This document shows, piece by piece, positions 32,380 to 44,900 of a stretch of 64,000 nucleotides of DNA. Position 1 is the stretch's first letter; the number at the start of each line of letters is the position of its first letter. Source of the stretch: Agapetus fuscipes (Eukaryota; Arthropoda; Insecta; Trichoptera; Glossosomatidae); NCBI GenBank assembly GCA_951799405.1, contig OX637339.1, forward strand, positions 18,910,001-18,974,000, read 5' to 3'. The notes under the pieces were generated by a model. It saw nothing but the letters and a program-made list of their open reading frames with translations. It was not told where the DNA came from and ran no database searches. The translations under genes and the position numbers were made by a program.

Positions 32380-33050
32380 TTCAAGCAATGAGTAAACTTA
32401 AAACACATGGAATGTAGAGTGTACATCTGAGAGAACACAGGGGCTGCCAAACTTTGAGACTTGGTATACTAGGATGCCACAAAAAGTTAGTTTGCATCAT
32501 TGAACAGAAATATAAGAAAGTAGAGAGCTTATGAGTCACATTTTGAAGAGGAAAACCAAAGGAGACTCGATTAGACATAGCATCATTCTAAGCAAAGATC
32601 TTTGAAAAGAAAATCTTGGGAAGACAAGCAAGAAGTCAACGCAAGAACTTCATAATTCCAGGATCTGAACCTCGAGGATGTCTCGTCCAATTCGCAGCTC
32701 AAGAGGATGGCAACCAACAGAGACGGATGGCTGACACAACAAGGCACTGCTTTCAAAAGACAATGAAGGTAGATTACAGAGTTGATGTCTTAACCCTTCA
32801 ACGGCGGGTGGCACGCATAGGCGTCAAGTGTAAACTTGCACACAGTGCGGCTGTCAATCATAGACGTCATCCAACTTTGAACTTATCCCTGACATTTGTG
32901 TTCAAGAATTCAAAAGTCTGCATGTTGAAATATAATATAATAAATAATTCATGTGACTGTTCACATAGCTTGAAGTTTCGTCAATCAATAGATGTTTTAA
33001 AAAGTAGGGGGTATTCATATAGCTTGAGTATTCAGAAGCGAAAAGATTAA
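32380..33050 (+). mobile_element. Probable worn LINE relic
   Basis: A frame at 32616-33050 is open for 144 codons but has no recognisable domain. The neighbouring frame has stops, with SWLKDL-like and ATNRDGW segments that recall the RTE C-terminus. I would not call a gene here. Confidence 0.35.
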
Positions 33051-33288
33051 AAACCAATCAAACTGATCAAATCCTATTCGCTCAATGCAAATTTTTGCCG
33101 ACACTGGTAAAGCATGAAGAGATAAAGGTGTTTCTACATAGAAAAAACCATAGTTTCACTTTGAAAAAGCCAGTTGGGTATTGTGAGTGTTGTGTAATAT
33201 TCCTTATTTAAAACGGGCACAGAACATTCCTAAGCCATTACGGCCACATTATAGTCCATAACCTCAATCTATGCTAAGCTTCACCACC

Positions 33289-35458
33289 TTATGAGTCCCT
33301 ATTCCTGATGTAGTGTTCGTCTACATACGCCCGGTACGACTGGGGATCGGCCCAGAGTTCCGCCGCGTGCGTATTCAGAGGGGAATCAATATTTGGCTCG
33401 CCCAGCAGGCTCTGGATGGACAGCAAGATGGTGCGGACGTCCAGGAGTGCCGACCACTTGTCTTTCAGGATGTCTAGGCAGATGGCGCCCGCCGAGTCCA
33501 CGTTTGGATGGAAGCACGGAGTCAGGAATCGGACTCCGGGCGCGGAGTAGGGGTAGCTATTGGGGAAGTCCAGCGCGAGACGATACCGCTGCCCCGCGTA
33601 CGGCGTGCCAGAGGCTCCGCTGATCGTGCCGACCCACTTGAACAGGTTTTCACTCTCGGGGAAGGCGGAGATTCCTTTGTCGCCGGCTCGCATCAGCTCC
33701 ATAAGCTCCTTTTGCAATCTGAAAATGGAATTGCAATTGAATTAAAAGACAAGCTATTTGTGGGGTATGTGATTTTTTCCCCATAGTAACGTATGTGCAC
33801 CACAACTAAAAAAAACTGCTTGTTTTTTGGTGGGTATCGAACCTTAGCCCTCTGGTATGAAATGCAAGCATTTTACCGACTGATTTAAACACCGGACTGC
33901 CATGGAACTAAATATATACAATACAAAAAGATACATAAGAAAGAGCAATTTTTATTGGATAGAACACGATGACAATAGGGTAGTTGCAGTGGTAAGGAAA
34001 ACGGTTGAAAATAATATGGTTCTGTAGAGCAGCGGTTGCCAAACTTTTTGACCTCACGGACCAGTTAATTCATAATTTAAATCCCGCGGACCACTAATAG
34101 TACTTTTTAAGTGTTAAATATATTTAAATAAAAAAAAATTGTGATCAAAGAACACATAAAATGTACCTAGTTAATAGTTTTTATAACTTGTCACGTATTG
34201 TTATGAATTGAATCATGTTTTAATGCATCTTAAAACATAACTTAACATGATGAATAAGTATATTCCACATTTTTCTGCGGACCAGCGAAAATTTCTCGTG
34301 GACCACTAGTGGTCCGCGGACCACAACTTTGGCAACCGCTGCTGTAGAGTACATTTCAAGGATCACAACCATATATTTTTATCATTGATAATTTAAAAAA
34401 ATAAAATGCGGAGAATTTTAGTCGCGCCAAAACGCAGCGTGTTCGACTTCGCGAATCTTGACGTCAAGGTTCGCCACTGGGCCCGTCGATACCTACACTC
34501 CGGAGATGCATCGCCGTCATATCTGCCTAAATAAACAAAATGACCTTTTTTCTGGAAATTGACAATACGCTAATTTTAAAGAGCTTTAGTTTAAAAACTA
34601 ATCAAGATATTTCTTTTTGAAAAACGCAGATGCATTTTTAAAAATGTAATCTACCATTTTATAGAATGAAAAAAAAATGTGATACTTCCCTATAGCCTGG
34701 GAACTGGTTATAATAAGATTTGAAGTGTGAATCAGCAGCTGATGATTCATCTATTTCTTTTCTATTGATCATTGACTCAATGGCATGGAAGGGTGGACAC
34801 TTACACAGTGCCTCGAGAACAGAATCACTGTCTATGTAATGAGGGTCTACCGTCGGATGTTGAAGATTTCCTGGATGGATTGAGTCACAAATGCCGAGGT
34901 TCTTTCCCTATGAATACTAGAACTAAACTCCTGATGTCCGTCAAAAGGAAAAGACTGGTTTATGTCGGCCACATAATAATGAGAAATATTCACTCCTGCA
35001 TCTCATCATACAGAGAAGAATTGAAGAAAGACGGACCTAGGTAGAAGGAGAACATCTTGGTTGAAGACCTGAGATAGTAGTGTGACAGAAGCACGAGATT
35101 CCTCTTTCGTGCAGCAGTATCCAAAGTACATTCAGATGGCTGTGTTAATAGAATTTAGACAAATGGGAATTAGAACACTTTTTAAATATAAATTACACAA
35201 TTATTCTTTCACATATCGACAAGGGGGACTGAAATATGTGAACTTAATTTTTCAGTCCGAAAACTTGTCCAATATGCAAAATTTCAATTTCGCTAAATAG
35301 CCTTTAAATATCAATGGATGTTGGTTAAATTTGGTGGAAATAGGGCATTTTTAATACCTTTTGCTGACTGCGTGGTTGTCTTTCAATTTAACGGTATCTT
35401 CTTTCTGTTTGGACGGGTTAGTCGCCAGAGAATAATGAGGATCGACGTTTTGTGCCAT
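33289..35458 (-). CDS. Ube2c: Ubiquitin-conjugating enzyme E2 C (vihar)
   Basis: Two exons: 35458-35358 and 33718-33289, split in an AGA codon with a GT-AG intron, giving 176 residues (human UBE2C has 179). The start MAQN followed by a lysine-rich tail matches the family's flexible N-terminus. The UBC fold runs from about residue 30. The HPN motif is at 104-106 and the catalytic cysteine is C114 ([12 protein letters not shown]). RTILLSIQS at 129-137 matches the known destruction box of UbcH10, followed by [12 protein letters not shown]. The enzyme primes ubiquitin chains on cyclin B and securin with the APC/C at mitotic exit. The intron contains a SINE-A remnant, a hAT MITE and an RTE relic. 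Confidence 0.93.
33827..33898 (-). mobile_element. SINE-A head remnant
   Basis: Only the tRNA-like part, worn: gtatcgaaccttagccctct and aatgcaagcattttaccgac. Confidence 0.55.
34030..34341. mobile_element. hAT-type MITE (CAGCGGTTGCC) in the Ube2c intron
   Basis: Ends cagcggttgccaaac and gtttggcaaccgctg-like, with an exact 8-bp duplication ctgtagag (34022-34029 and 34342-34349). Length 312 bp. The interior is AT-rich and non-coding. Confidence 0.85.
34830..35140 (+). mobile_element. RTE-type LINE relic
   Basis: Broken frames carry [18 protein letters not shown], the counterpart of the segment in 21826-22140, then a degraded SWLK and FRAAVSKV end (cttggttgaagacctgagat, gcagcagtatccaaagt). Confidence 0.6.
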
Positions 35459-35995
35459 CTTTTTTCAGTCCTTTACCCGTCGATTAAATTATCTAAAATG
35501 CCGTCCTTCGTCGCGGAACGTGAAGAGCTTCTAGAATTTGCTACAGTTGCGTTTTTTTTCCTGATACGAAAAGCGGCCGATTGAAGCCGAATCTGTCAAA
35601 TGTGTAAAATGGCGTCCGCGCATGCAAACAAATAGAACGCCGTTAAAAATTTGATTTTCTTGCGGCGGAAACAGGAACTACATATTTAAAATAATTACCA
35701 TTTAAAAAAATTCAAAACCCGTACTTATGGTAGGTAAAAGATTGAGTAGGCACAAAAAAAATTGGTCACTCTTAACCCTGCCGAGTTGCTAAAAAAAAAG
35801 TAGAATCTATGATTTTTTAGTAAAATTCCATCCAACCAACTGTAATATATTCAGTACTGGCGCTCATTTTTCTATAAGTGCAGTTCCTACAACGAAAAAG
35901 AAGAAGTAGTCTTATTTTAAAATTTAAATGTCAAAGTGACGTTACCATGCTTTATTATTGTTAGTTAAAAAATAACCTTAAAGATACTTACTAAA
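35459..35995. promoter_or_regulatory. Shared Ube2c/Nop9 intergenic promoter region
   Basis: The 537 bp between two divergent start codons hold no repeat that I recognise, unlike almost all other spacers here. The 35500-35660 part is richer in CG (cgtcgcggaacg, ggcgtccgcgcatgc), and tgacgtta at 35939 resembles a CRE-like site. Bidirectional promoter use is inferred from the geometry. Confidence 0.55.
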
Positions 35996-38900
35996 ATGGA
36001 AGAGCCTCCCAATTCTTCGGAGCCCTCTGGGGCGCCCAAAAGGAAATGGAAAAAGAAAAAGTCGTTCATGTCAAATGCCCGTAAATATGGGAAGAAGGAA
36101 TGCTGGGGTCGCGGCTCGAAGATTGAAGGAGACATGTATCAATACTTGGTTGGAATTCTGGAGGTGATGAAGGAAGGCTTTGACACACCGCAGGACAAAC
36201 GTATGTATCATCATCATCATCATCATCATCTTCTAAAGGCAGTGCCTTGTTGTGCTAGCAATTTGTCTCTGCTAGTCTTCACCCTATTGTAATGCGTGTC
36301 ACGACAAATTGGTCAAAGATAATACATGTTTATTTAAAAAATGTTAGGTATGTTCCTTGACTTATAGGTTGGTATGCGGCTGACCACCCATGGCCTGGTG
36401 GAACAACGGGCTTGCGGCCCTCCAGGGAAGGGTTAAACATGCAAGGAGGAAGCACCAGCGGGCCGTGGCAGGTACCTACTGTCCCTGTCATCTCAGTGAC
36501 ACCGCGCTGTCACAGATCATCCCAGCCCCTCAGGTTGTCCCCCCACTTGATACTGCCGCCGCCCGCGATGGCGCCGGCGCCGTCACCTCCTGCCCGCGCT
36601 GCGCTTCCCGCACCATCCCCGACCGGTATGGGGTTTCACCTGTGGCGTTCCTTAAGAACGCCCTCCGGAGATCACTTCGAGTGTATAAGCAGGAGATGAA
36701 GAAGGAAAAGAAGGCCGCGTGGCGCGCGTTCATCACTGCTAGCACTAATCCGGACCCCTGGGGAGAGGCATACCGCATGGTAACGTCTAGCGTCACGCTG
36801 GGCGGGGTGCTAAGCGGAATCACTCTTCCTGGGGCGCGCGGCTACTCTGGCACACTCACGTCCACGTGCGAGGCCTTCCTCGACGCGCTCATCACCACGG
36901 ACTGCCCGCTGATTGACAGCGAGCAAGATGCACAGATCCGTGCCGAGGCTGCGCGTCCATTGGATAGCGCAGAGTCGTCTCTACCCACCTTCAGTGAGAT
37001 AGATGCGATTGTAAAATCACTTGCTCCGCGGAAAGCCCCTGGACTAGATAGAATCAATAATTCTATGGTCAAGGTGGCGTGGGCCGTAGCCCCACACGAC
37101 ATTAAAGCCATTTTCGCCGCGTGCATCCAGCAAGGAGTCTTCCCGCGCTGTTGGAAGGTCGGCCTCCTCAAGGTACTCCGCAAAACCACCGCGAAACCAC
37201 CGACGGACCCTAAAGCATATCGCCCCATAACCCTTCTCCCAGTCCTTGGGAAGATACTTGAAAAGCTCATCGCTAATCGAGTTGAATCCCACCTCACCAC
37301 TTCCGGAATGTCAATTTCCGCCCGCCAGTATGGCTTCCGACCTGGCCTCTCTACGGAGGACGCCATCCGGTCGGCCATGGAGGCGGTCAGGGAATCGACT
37401 TCCAAGTACGTACTGGCGGTTCTCCTGGACATTTCAGGCGCTTTCGATAGCGCCTGGTGGCCCATGATCTTGGCGAAGCTCAGGCGTCGTAATATTCCGG
37501 CTAATATATACGACTGCATAGCTTCGTACTTCTCCGCGCGACGCGTTACGATGGACGCGGGCCCCACCCTTATTGAGAGGGATGTATCCAGGGGATGCCC
37601 CCAGGGCTCAGTCCTCGGGCCCCTCCTCTGGAACATCCTGTTTGATGATCTTCTCTCTCTCCCTCTCCCCCAGGGCTGCGAGGTGCGTGCTTACGCGGAC
37701 GATGCGCTTCTCACTGTGGAGGCGGGATCACGTGCTGAGATGGAATCTCTATCTCAGTCAGCCCTCCGCGCCATAGCAGACTGGGGGGTTAATAATAAGC
37801 TCTCCTTTGCTCCCCACAAGACCAAAGCTATCCTCCTCAAGGGTAAGCTAGACGTCGGTAGACCCCCAAAAATAATGTTCCTAGACACACGCGTAAAATT
37901 CTCGCGGACCGTAGTATACCTGGGCGTTTCCCTGAACGCCAACTTCCCCTTCGTTGAGCACGCGAAAGCCATCACCCAGAAGGCCAATAGCGCATTCGGG
38001 AAGATGGCTCGACTATCGAACACGTCGTGGGGCCTGCGGGGTCGTGCACTCCGCATCCTCTATGACTCGGTCTTCCTCGGCACCGCCGCTTATGCGGCGT
38101 CATGCTGGGCGGACAAGTGTCAGCGTGGAAATGCACGACGCGCGGCGCTTTCCGGTCAGAGGAGTTCGTTGCTCCTGACAAAAGCGTACCGATCCACCGC
38201 GACGGACTCGCTCCCGGCCCTAGCCGGGGTGCTCCCCCTCGACCTCGAGCTCCAGTACCGCGCCGCTATCGGTTCTCTCAGGCGAGGCCTCCCGGCCAAG
38301 CTTGAACATCAGGTGATCCCGCCGCCGCCGGATGGACGCCTGACGCAGCGTGTCAGGGACTCGGTTCGCGACGCTATATACGCACAGTGGCAAAGGTACT
38401 GGGACGTCACATCGTGTGACAAGGTCATCTACTCCTTTTTTCCGTCGATCAGGGAGCGCATGGCTGCGCGGTGGCTCGTCCCGGACCACTTCACCAGCCA
38501 GTTCCTCACTGGTCACGGGAAATTTGCGCACTACCTTTTAGAACGGGGCGTCATCTCTCAGGGTGGAGGGGAGTGTTTGTGCGGACCCATTGCCCAGGAC
38601 GTGCGGCACGTCCTGTGGGATTGCCCTCTGCTGCACTCTCAACGAGAGCTCCTCATCGACGCAGTCCGGCCGGCCGGTTCCGGACCGGTCGGCTACGCGG
38701 ACCTCGTTGCCAGTAGAGCCAACTACCTTGCATTCCGCCGCTTCTGCCAGTCCTGGCACGAGTTCGTAGCCGCGGGCTCAAGACTGGGCAGAGGTGACCA
38801 TTAGCCCTCAGTCAGTCCTCGCGACACCCATACATATTGACGTATGTACACCCATAACTTACTGCGCTCAGCGCGGATGGCAACTCGTTCGATACACGTC

Positions 38901-41900
38901 AATGAAGGGCTCCCGTCAGGCACATTAGCTTCAGTAACCTCGACGTTCTGGGGAGGGTGGGACTTCTTAGAGTCATGCGTTAGCCCCTGATTTGAGGATC
39001 CTCTTTTTCCTTTCTTGAGTAGAGTAACTTTAGCTGATTAACTTCAACGGGAAGGCCTTCCGCCGCCAAAAAAACATTGCAAGTGAAGTATCACCAAGTG
39101 AAGCGACTCCGCATGAGTTGTATGAACTTGGTGGGTGGAGGTGGGTAAAGTGACCACCCATGCTGTAGAAGATAGTTACATCGCACTTTGCCGATGTCAC
39201 CCCTGTTTCAGAGAAGGTCGGCAAAAGTTGCTGGGTGTATGTTCATTTGAGATTTGGTTTACGTGGTCTGTGGGAGCTGGAGTTTCAGGACGTTTCGCCC
39301 ATGTCTGCGATGGGCTTCTTCCTATCATAGACATGGGCAAAACATCCGGAAGCTCCAGCTCCCATAGACCACGGCAACAGATCCCGGAAAGCAATTCTCC
39401 AACAGCATTGTTCATCAATTTTGCTTTTTCTACAGATGTAAGAGAGAATTGGTTTTTATGTTGTAGATTCACATGCGGCATGTTAAACCGCGAACTTATA
39501 CGTGTCTGCTTGTGAAAATGCATGTAATGTGAATCCCCAATGTTACATATCTTTGCAACTTAGATGAGATAAGATTAGATTTGTCTCTGCAGGACGCCAC
39601 TCCTGTAAAGCATATAACAACAAATCGGTCATAGATAATTCCTTCGCAGACAGCTCATCCATAGACAAGTATACATAGGACTCATATACAGCACAGTTTG
39701 TACACACAGCTTTTCGGTCGACATTTGGGTCACATACAATATATAGTCCACATACAGATCTATAATAATAATCTATAATCTAAGTTGCAAGGATATATTC
39801 ATTTAAAGCTCTCAGATGTATGCCCACAAACAAACACGTGTAGTTCGCGCTTACAAATGCTGATTGTGTACTTACAAATAAAATCCAAACTCAAATGAAC
39901 ATAAGCCCTGCAACTCCTGCCGACATTCCCTGAAACAGGGGTGACATTGGCAAAGTGAACCATTTTTACAGTATGGGTGGTCAGCCTCATACCAACCTAT
40001 AAGTCAAGGAGATCCATCACAGAAAACTTGCTCTCCAAAAACCCTATGTTATTACCTGTAGTTTTCATGGATTGTCGTTTCCTGTGATGGAGCTGTATGT
40101 AGGTCCTACATTGTAGAGGGTGATTTTTTAATAGCTATAGGAAATAATTAAAAAAAAAAAGTCGTCCAGCCACCTCAATTGGGGTCTCCCCGCTCCCCGC
40201 TTAGATATCCTGGGCCGCCACTGGACGATCCTTTTCGGCCACCTGCCATGGTCCTGTCTTGCGATGTGACCTACCCAGCGCCACTTTAAGCAGGCCACTT
40301 GCAAAAAAAAACGCAACTAAGCTACACATATAGTGTAACTTATTGCTGCGTTATCCCCGAAGGGGTTCAGTTGAAATGGGGATTTCCCAGCTCCCGAGAG
40401 GGCTGGTACTCATTCTTGTGAAAGCTGTGTAAACCGTGCAGGTATTTTACACGGCATGGAATGCAAGCACTCTACCAACTGAGCTATCGACCGGACACTT
40501 GTTTTTATTTTAAAATGTTTCAAACTTTCCCATTTGTCCTCTTTCAGAAAACTTTGTCAACAACGTCTTAGAACGCACCGTCGGTGAAGAACTATCCTTG
40601 GCTTGTAATCAGCTGGGTTGCCGCGTCCTCGAAGCCCTCATTCCATTTTCCGATTCGGCGGCCCTGGAACGCTTCACCGCAGCCTGCAGTGCCGAACTCC
40701 GAGCTCTGTGCACCGACAATTTCAGCAGCTTTGTCCTTGAAGCCCTCCTCGTCACGTGCTGCCAGCGAGGAAGTCAAAGCGGAGAAGGGGAAAGCGTGCC
40801 GAAAGAAGAGGAAGGAGAACCACCAATGAAGAAGAAAAAAAAAGATAAAATAAAGGAGGGAACAGATGAAGAGAAAATAGATAAAGTAGGAAATACAAAT
40901 GAAATAAAGAATGACAAAGATTCTGTTGAATATACAGAAGAACATGTTAAAAACTGTAAAACGTTCTTTATGAAACTTTGTAAATATCTGTTGAACAATT
41001 TGGAAGATTTCGTTTTTGATCCATCTGCGAATAGGATACTGCGTACGGCTTTGCGTTGCTTGGCTGGCGTGAAAGCAATTCCTGGAGAACGGCCGAAGCA
41101 GAGTTTGTTCGGGCAGAAAGTGCCGATTAAATCGGTGAAGCAGCAAGTCGGAGTCGAGTATGTTTGGTCGGATCCGGAGCATAAAGAGCTGGCGCAGGAG
41201 CTGGGAAGGAGGTTGGCGGGATGGCCGCAATTGGCCAGTATGACGGAGAGAGCTCTGACTTCTGGATTGCTGCAAGAGTTGCTGTATGCCTTGTCTGCGT
41301 GCAGCAAGAAGCAAACTCGGCAGCTTTGTAGACAGTTGCTGGATCAAGCATTCGCACCGCCGGTAATCCATTTGTTTTTATATTACAGCTTTACTATTGA
41401 AAAATATGTTTTTATTTTCAACTCCATTCAATCCCGTAAATTGAAAAATGTGTGATATAAATAACAGCACCCCAAGAGAGTGATTAAATTTTAGTACATT
41501 TTTTCTATTTACACAATCAAATTCCTTGCTTATCGGTTGGTACCAGGCTGACCACCCATAATGTAAAAATTGTTCACTTTGCCAATGTCCCGCCTGTTTT
41601 AGGGAAGGTCGGCAACAGTGTGAATTTATATGTGCCTGCTTGTGGGCATGCATTTAATATGAATTGCAAATGTCAATAAGTATATCTTTGTAACTTAGAT
41701 TTAGATTAATAGATTTAGATCTGAGCTATACTTGGGGTACAGTATTTGAACTAGAGCAATAAGTGGAGGAGACTTGACTAGATTCTAGCCACCCCTAGTG
41801 GAACAACAAAAGGTTACAGTTACAGTTTTTGTAATGAGAGTATAAGAAAATGAAAATGATCCACATGAAGGCAACACAAAGCACAATAGGAGTTGCCCCA

Positions 41901-44900
41901 TCGTACTTGTGTGAATTGTGCAGAGTCGACCAGATAGGTGGAAAACGACGCACTCTTCGTTCTGCACAGAGTGACGCCGTAAACATGCTTCAACTGCCAC
42001 TTCGACGGAACAGAACCGGTTTCGGAGACAGGGCTTTTAGTTCGGCTGGTCCATCCTGCTGGAACAGTCTACCTCTAGAGTTGAGAACAAAGACCAGTGT
42101 TGGCAGTTTGTTTAACAGAAGCTTCAACACATAAAAGCGCCCTTGGGGTGGCTAGTGCCACTAAACAGCGCTGTATAAAAATTGGACAATTATTATTATT
42201 AACACAAAACTACGCAGCTAAAAGCCCTGCAACGAAGAATCAGGACATAAACCGCCACATCACTAACACCCACACCTCTGCGGCACTCTAACAAGTGTCA
42301 TAGACTTTTGAATTCTCTTGCACAGGATTTCTTAAAATAAAACAAAACTAGTGTATTGGGAATGCAAAGGGACCAACCAATTTTGATTCTTATAGCTGTT
42401 ATCCTCATTATAAATGTGAGTATGTAAAGAAAATACCTAACTACTGTAACTGTATCTCTGTTGCCATTCTGCTTGGTGTGGCCAGAGCCTCTGCGGATTT
42501 GCCTCCATTTTTTCCTATCCTTGCTATTTACACCAGAGTATGAAAATTTTCATATTGTTTGTTTGACAGCTGTCAGTGAGTTGGGTAGTTTTGTATAATT
42601 GTGTCATTAAAGAGTTATTGTTACATGGCTACATCATGAAATAAAGTATAGTTTGGAATTTTAACTTGAGCTTTTGGATCCTTTATATATTTTAAATACC
42701 ATTTATCGTGGTAGAGGAAGACCGAGAAAAGTATGGATGGATCATCGATCTAAATATGTATTTTATTTATATCGATGAGATGGATCAAATTTCTGAAATA
42801 GCGAATGAATGGGATATCCAGAGTCATAATAAAAGGAGGACTTGTATGAAAAAGGTTATGACTCTGGATGAAATGAAAGAAGTATGCAAGGACAGGAAGA
42901 AGTGGCGGCTAATCTGCAATGTTGATTTGTAATGTTGGCTTATAAATTTGTTCTTTGTATGGGAATACATTTTTTGTATGGGAAATTATTGTTTTTTTTG
43001 TATAGATTTCTTTTTAAGATTTTGTTCTTTTTTATACTAAAATGTTATTTATTATTTGTATTCCTTGATTAATAGGTTGGTATGAGGCTGACCATCCATA
43101 CTGTAAAAAATGGTTCACTTTGCCAATGTCACCCCTGTGTCAGGGAAGGTCAGCAAAAGTTGTAGGGCTTATGTTCATTTGAGCTTTGGATTTTATTTGT
43201 AAGTACACATTCAGCATTGGTAAGCGCGAACTACACGTGTTTGTTTGTGGGCATACATCTGAGATCTTTAAATTAATATAACTTAGATTATAGATTATTA
43301 TAGATCTCTATTTTTTAAAATGCTCTTTGCTGGGTTGGAAAATTTATAAGCTATCGACTGCACTTTTAACAAGCTTGTTCATCGCTACGAAATGCCAATT
43401 CTCAAGCAAGACCCAATGGCTGTAAGGCTGAATGGACCTTTGGTGAAGACAGATTAATTTTTCAACCCGGCGAAAGTGTGAAAGGAACAAGAGGGAAGGG
43501 ACAACCAAGAAAAGTATTGAGTGATCAGATCAAGGAGATTGTGAAAGAATGGGAAATACAAAGTGAGCGTAAAAGAAGAAAATGCATGAAAAAGGTGATG
43601 GATATGAATGAATTGAAAGAGGTATGTCAGGATAGGAAAAAATGGAGGCAACTCTGCAGAGGCTCTGGCCACCCCTAGCGGAATGGCGACAGAGTTACAG
43701 TAATAGTTACAGCGATGAGCGACAAACAAAAAAAAATTCAGAGCATATTTAAAAAAAATTTTTTTTTGGACTTTGCCAGGAATCAAACCCATTAACTTCT
43801 AATCACGAGTGCAAAGTGTAAACTATTTGACTATGGACCGGTCATTAACTCTATGTCTTATTTGTTTTCCAGCTTCCAAATGAAGACGGCCCTCCCGACG
43901 ACAAAGACATGAAACCCTCCACCGACGCCACCTCCCTGTCTCCCGTCTTCAACTCCATTCCGGCGGTGCATCTGCTGGAAGCTGCGCTGCATGTGGCTCG
44001 AGGGAAAACCTTCACGCAGATCTACGCGCGCTGCTTCATCAACCGACTGGCGCAGCTCGCCACCATGCATGATTTCAACTTTACCGTACAGCGGCTGATT
44101 GACAACTGCGAAGAAAAAGAAGAGGTAGGTTTTTTGTCAGTTCATTCAACAGTGGAAAGGACAGCTGCCCTTTGAAAATCTGACACTGTCGCAGACGTCA
44201 GCGATTTCTATTTCTGCCATATTGTTAGATTTTTACTGTTGACAGTATCTGGGACTCAATAATCTAAATCTTAGCTGCAAAGATATATAAATCTTTTAAG
44301 ATTTATATTAAACGCATTCCCACAAGCAGACATGTATAAGTTCGCGCTAACACATGCCGCATGTGGACCTACATTGTAAAAACCCAATCTCAAATGAATA
44401 TAAGCCCTGCAACTCTTGCCGACCTTCCCTGAAACAGGGGTGACATTGGCAAAGTGAACCATTTTTTTGCAGTATGGGTGGTCAGCCTCATAGCATTTTT
44501 TACAGTATGGGTGGTCAGCCTCACGTATAAGTCAAGGAATTGATCCCAAATAAATGGCTTTCTAGAAACACTGACGAAGGCGGCCATCTCGGGATCATAT
44601 CACATTTGGTTGCAAAGATCCAAGAGCCAGGTAATGAGTCTGATTTTACATATTGGGAGGAAGGATGAGTTGGGAGGAATTGGGAACGTTGTCATGACGA
44701 AAGGATCCTTAACCAACCAGAGTCAGGTCGTAAGTCCTGTGATTCCCATCTCATCCTGACTCTGTGCGGCGGGCCTGAGTTTGGGTCTTGGATTTTCTAA
44801 AAAGTAAAGACCTGACTCGGTGAGACCATGGATTGCTTAGCTATTTCACAAATCGTCACCGAGCCATGTCACTAAGAGTTTTTTTGTTGCAGTTTGAAGG

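Larger units (their letters stand above)
36353..39576 (+). repeat. Rep-1 copy split by an R1-clade element and a fold-back repeat
   Basis: The 5' part is 36353-36392. It resumes at 39151 (tgaccacccatgctg), is interrupted again by 39262-39435, and ends ttgcaacttagatgagataa near 39576. The order of events is Rep-1, then the two insertions. Confidence 0.85.

Noticed and set aside
32616..33050. 144-codon open frame as a new gene
   Set aside because: Composition and neighbouring broken frames point to a worn retrotransposon end. It has no splice-bounded exon structure and no domain.
36842..37636. 264-codon minus-strand open frame
   Set aside because: It mirrors the reverse-transcriptase frame of the R1-clade element. 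GC-rich coding DNA often gives such shadows, and no motif is seen.
36390..38804. Host gene of unknown function with 804 codons
   Set aside because: RT motifs including YADD, the zinc knuckle and a target-site duplication show it is a retrotransposon; its ATG belongs to the target.
40592..41371. 259-codon minus-strand open frame
   Set aside because: It is antisense to Nop9 exon 2, which has clear Pumilio-type repeats and in-frame splice sites; the antisense product is Leu/Phe-rich without domains.
42258..42340. A truncated SINE-B copy
   Set aside because: The sequence before the tail does not match SINE-B at all, so a LINE 3' end or another tail user is more likely.
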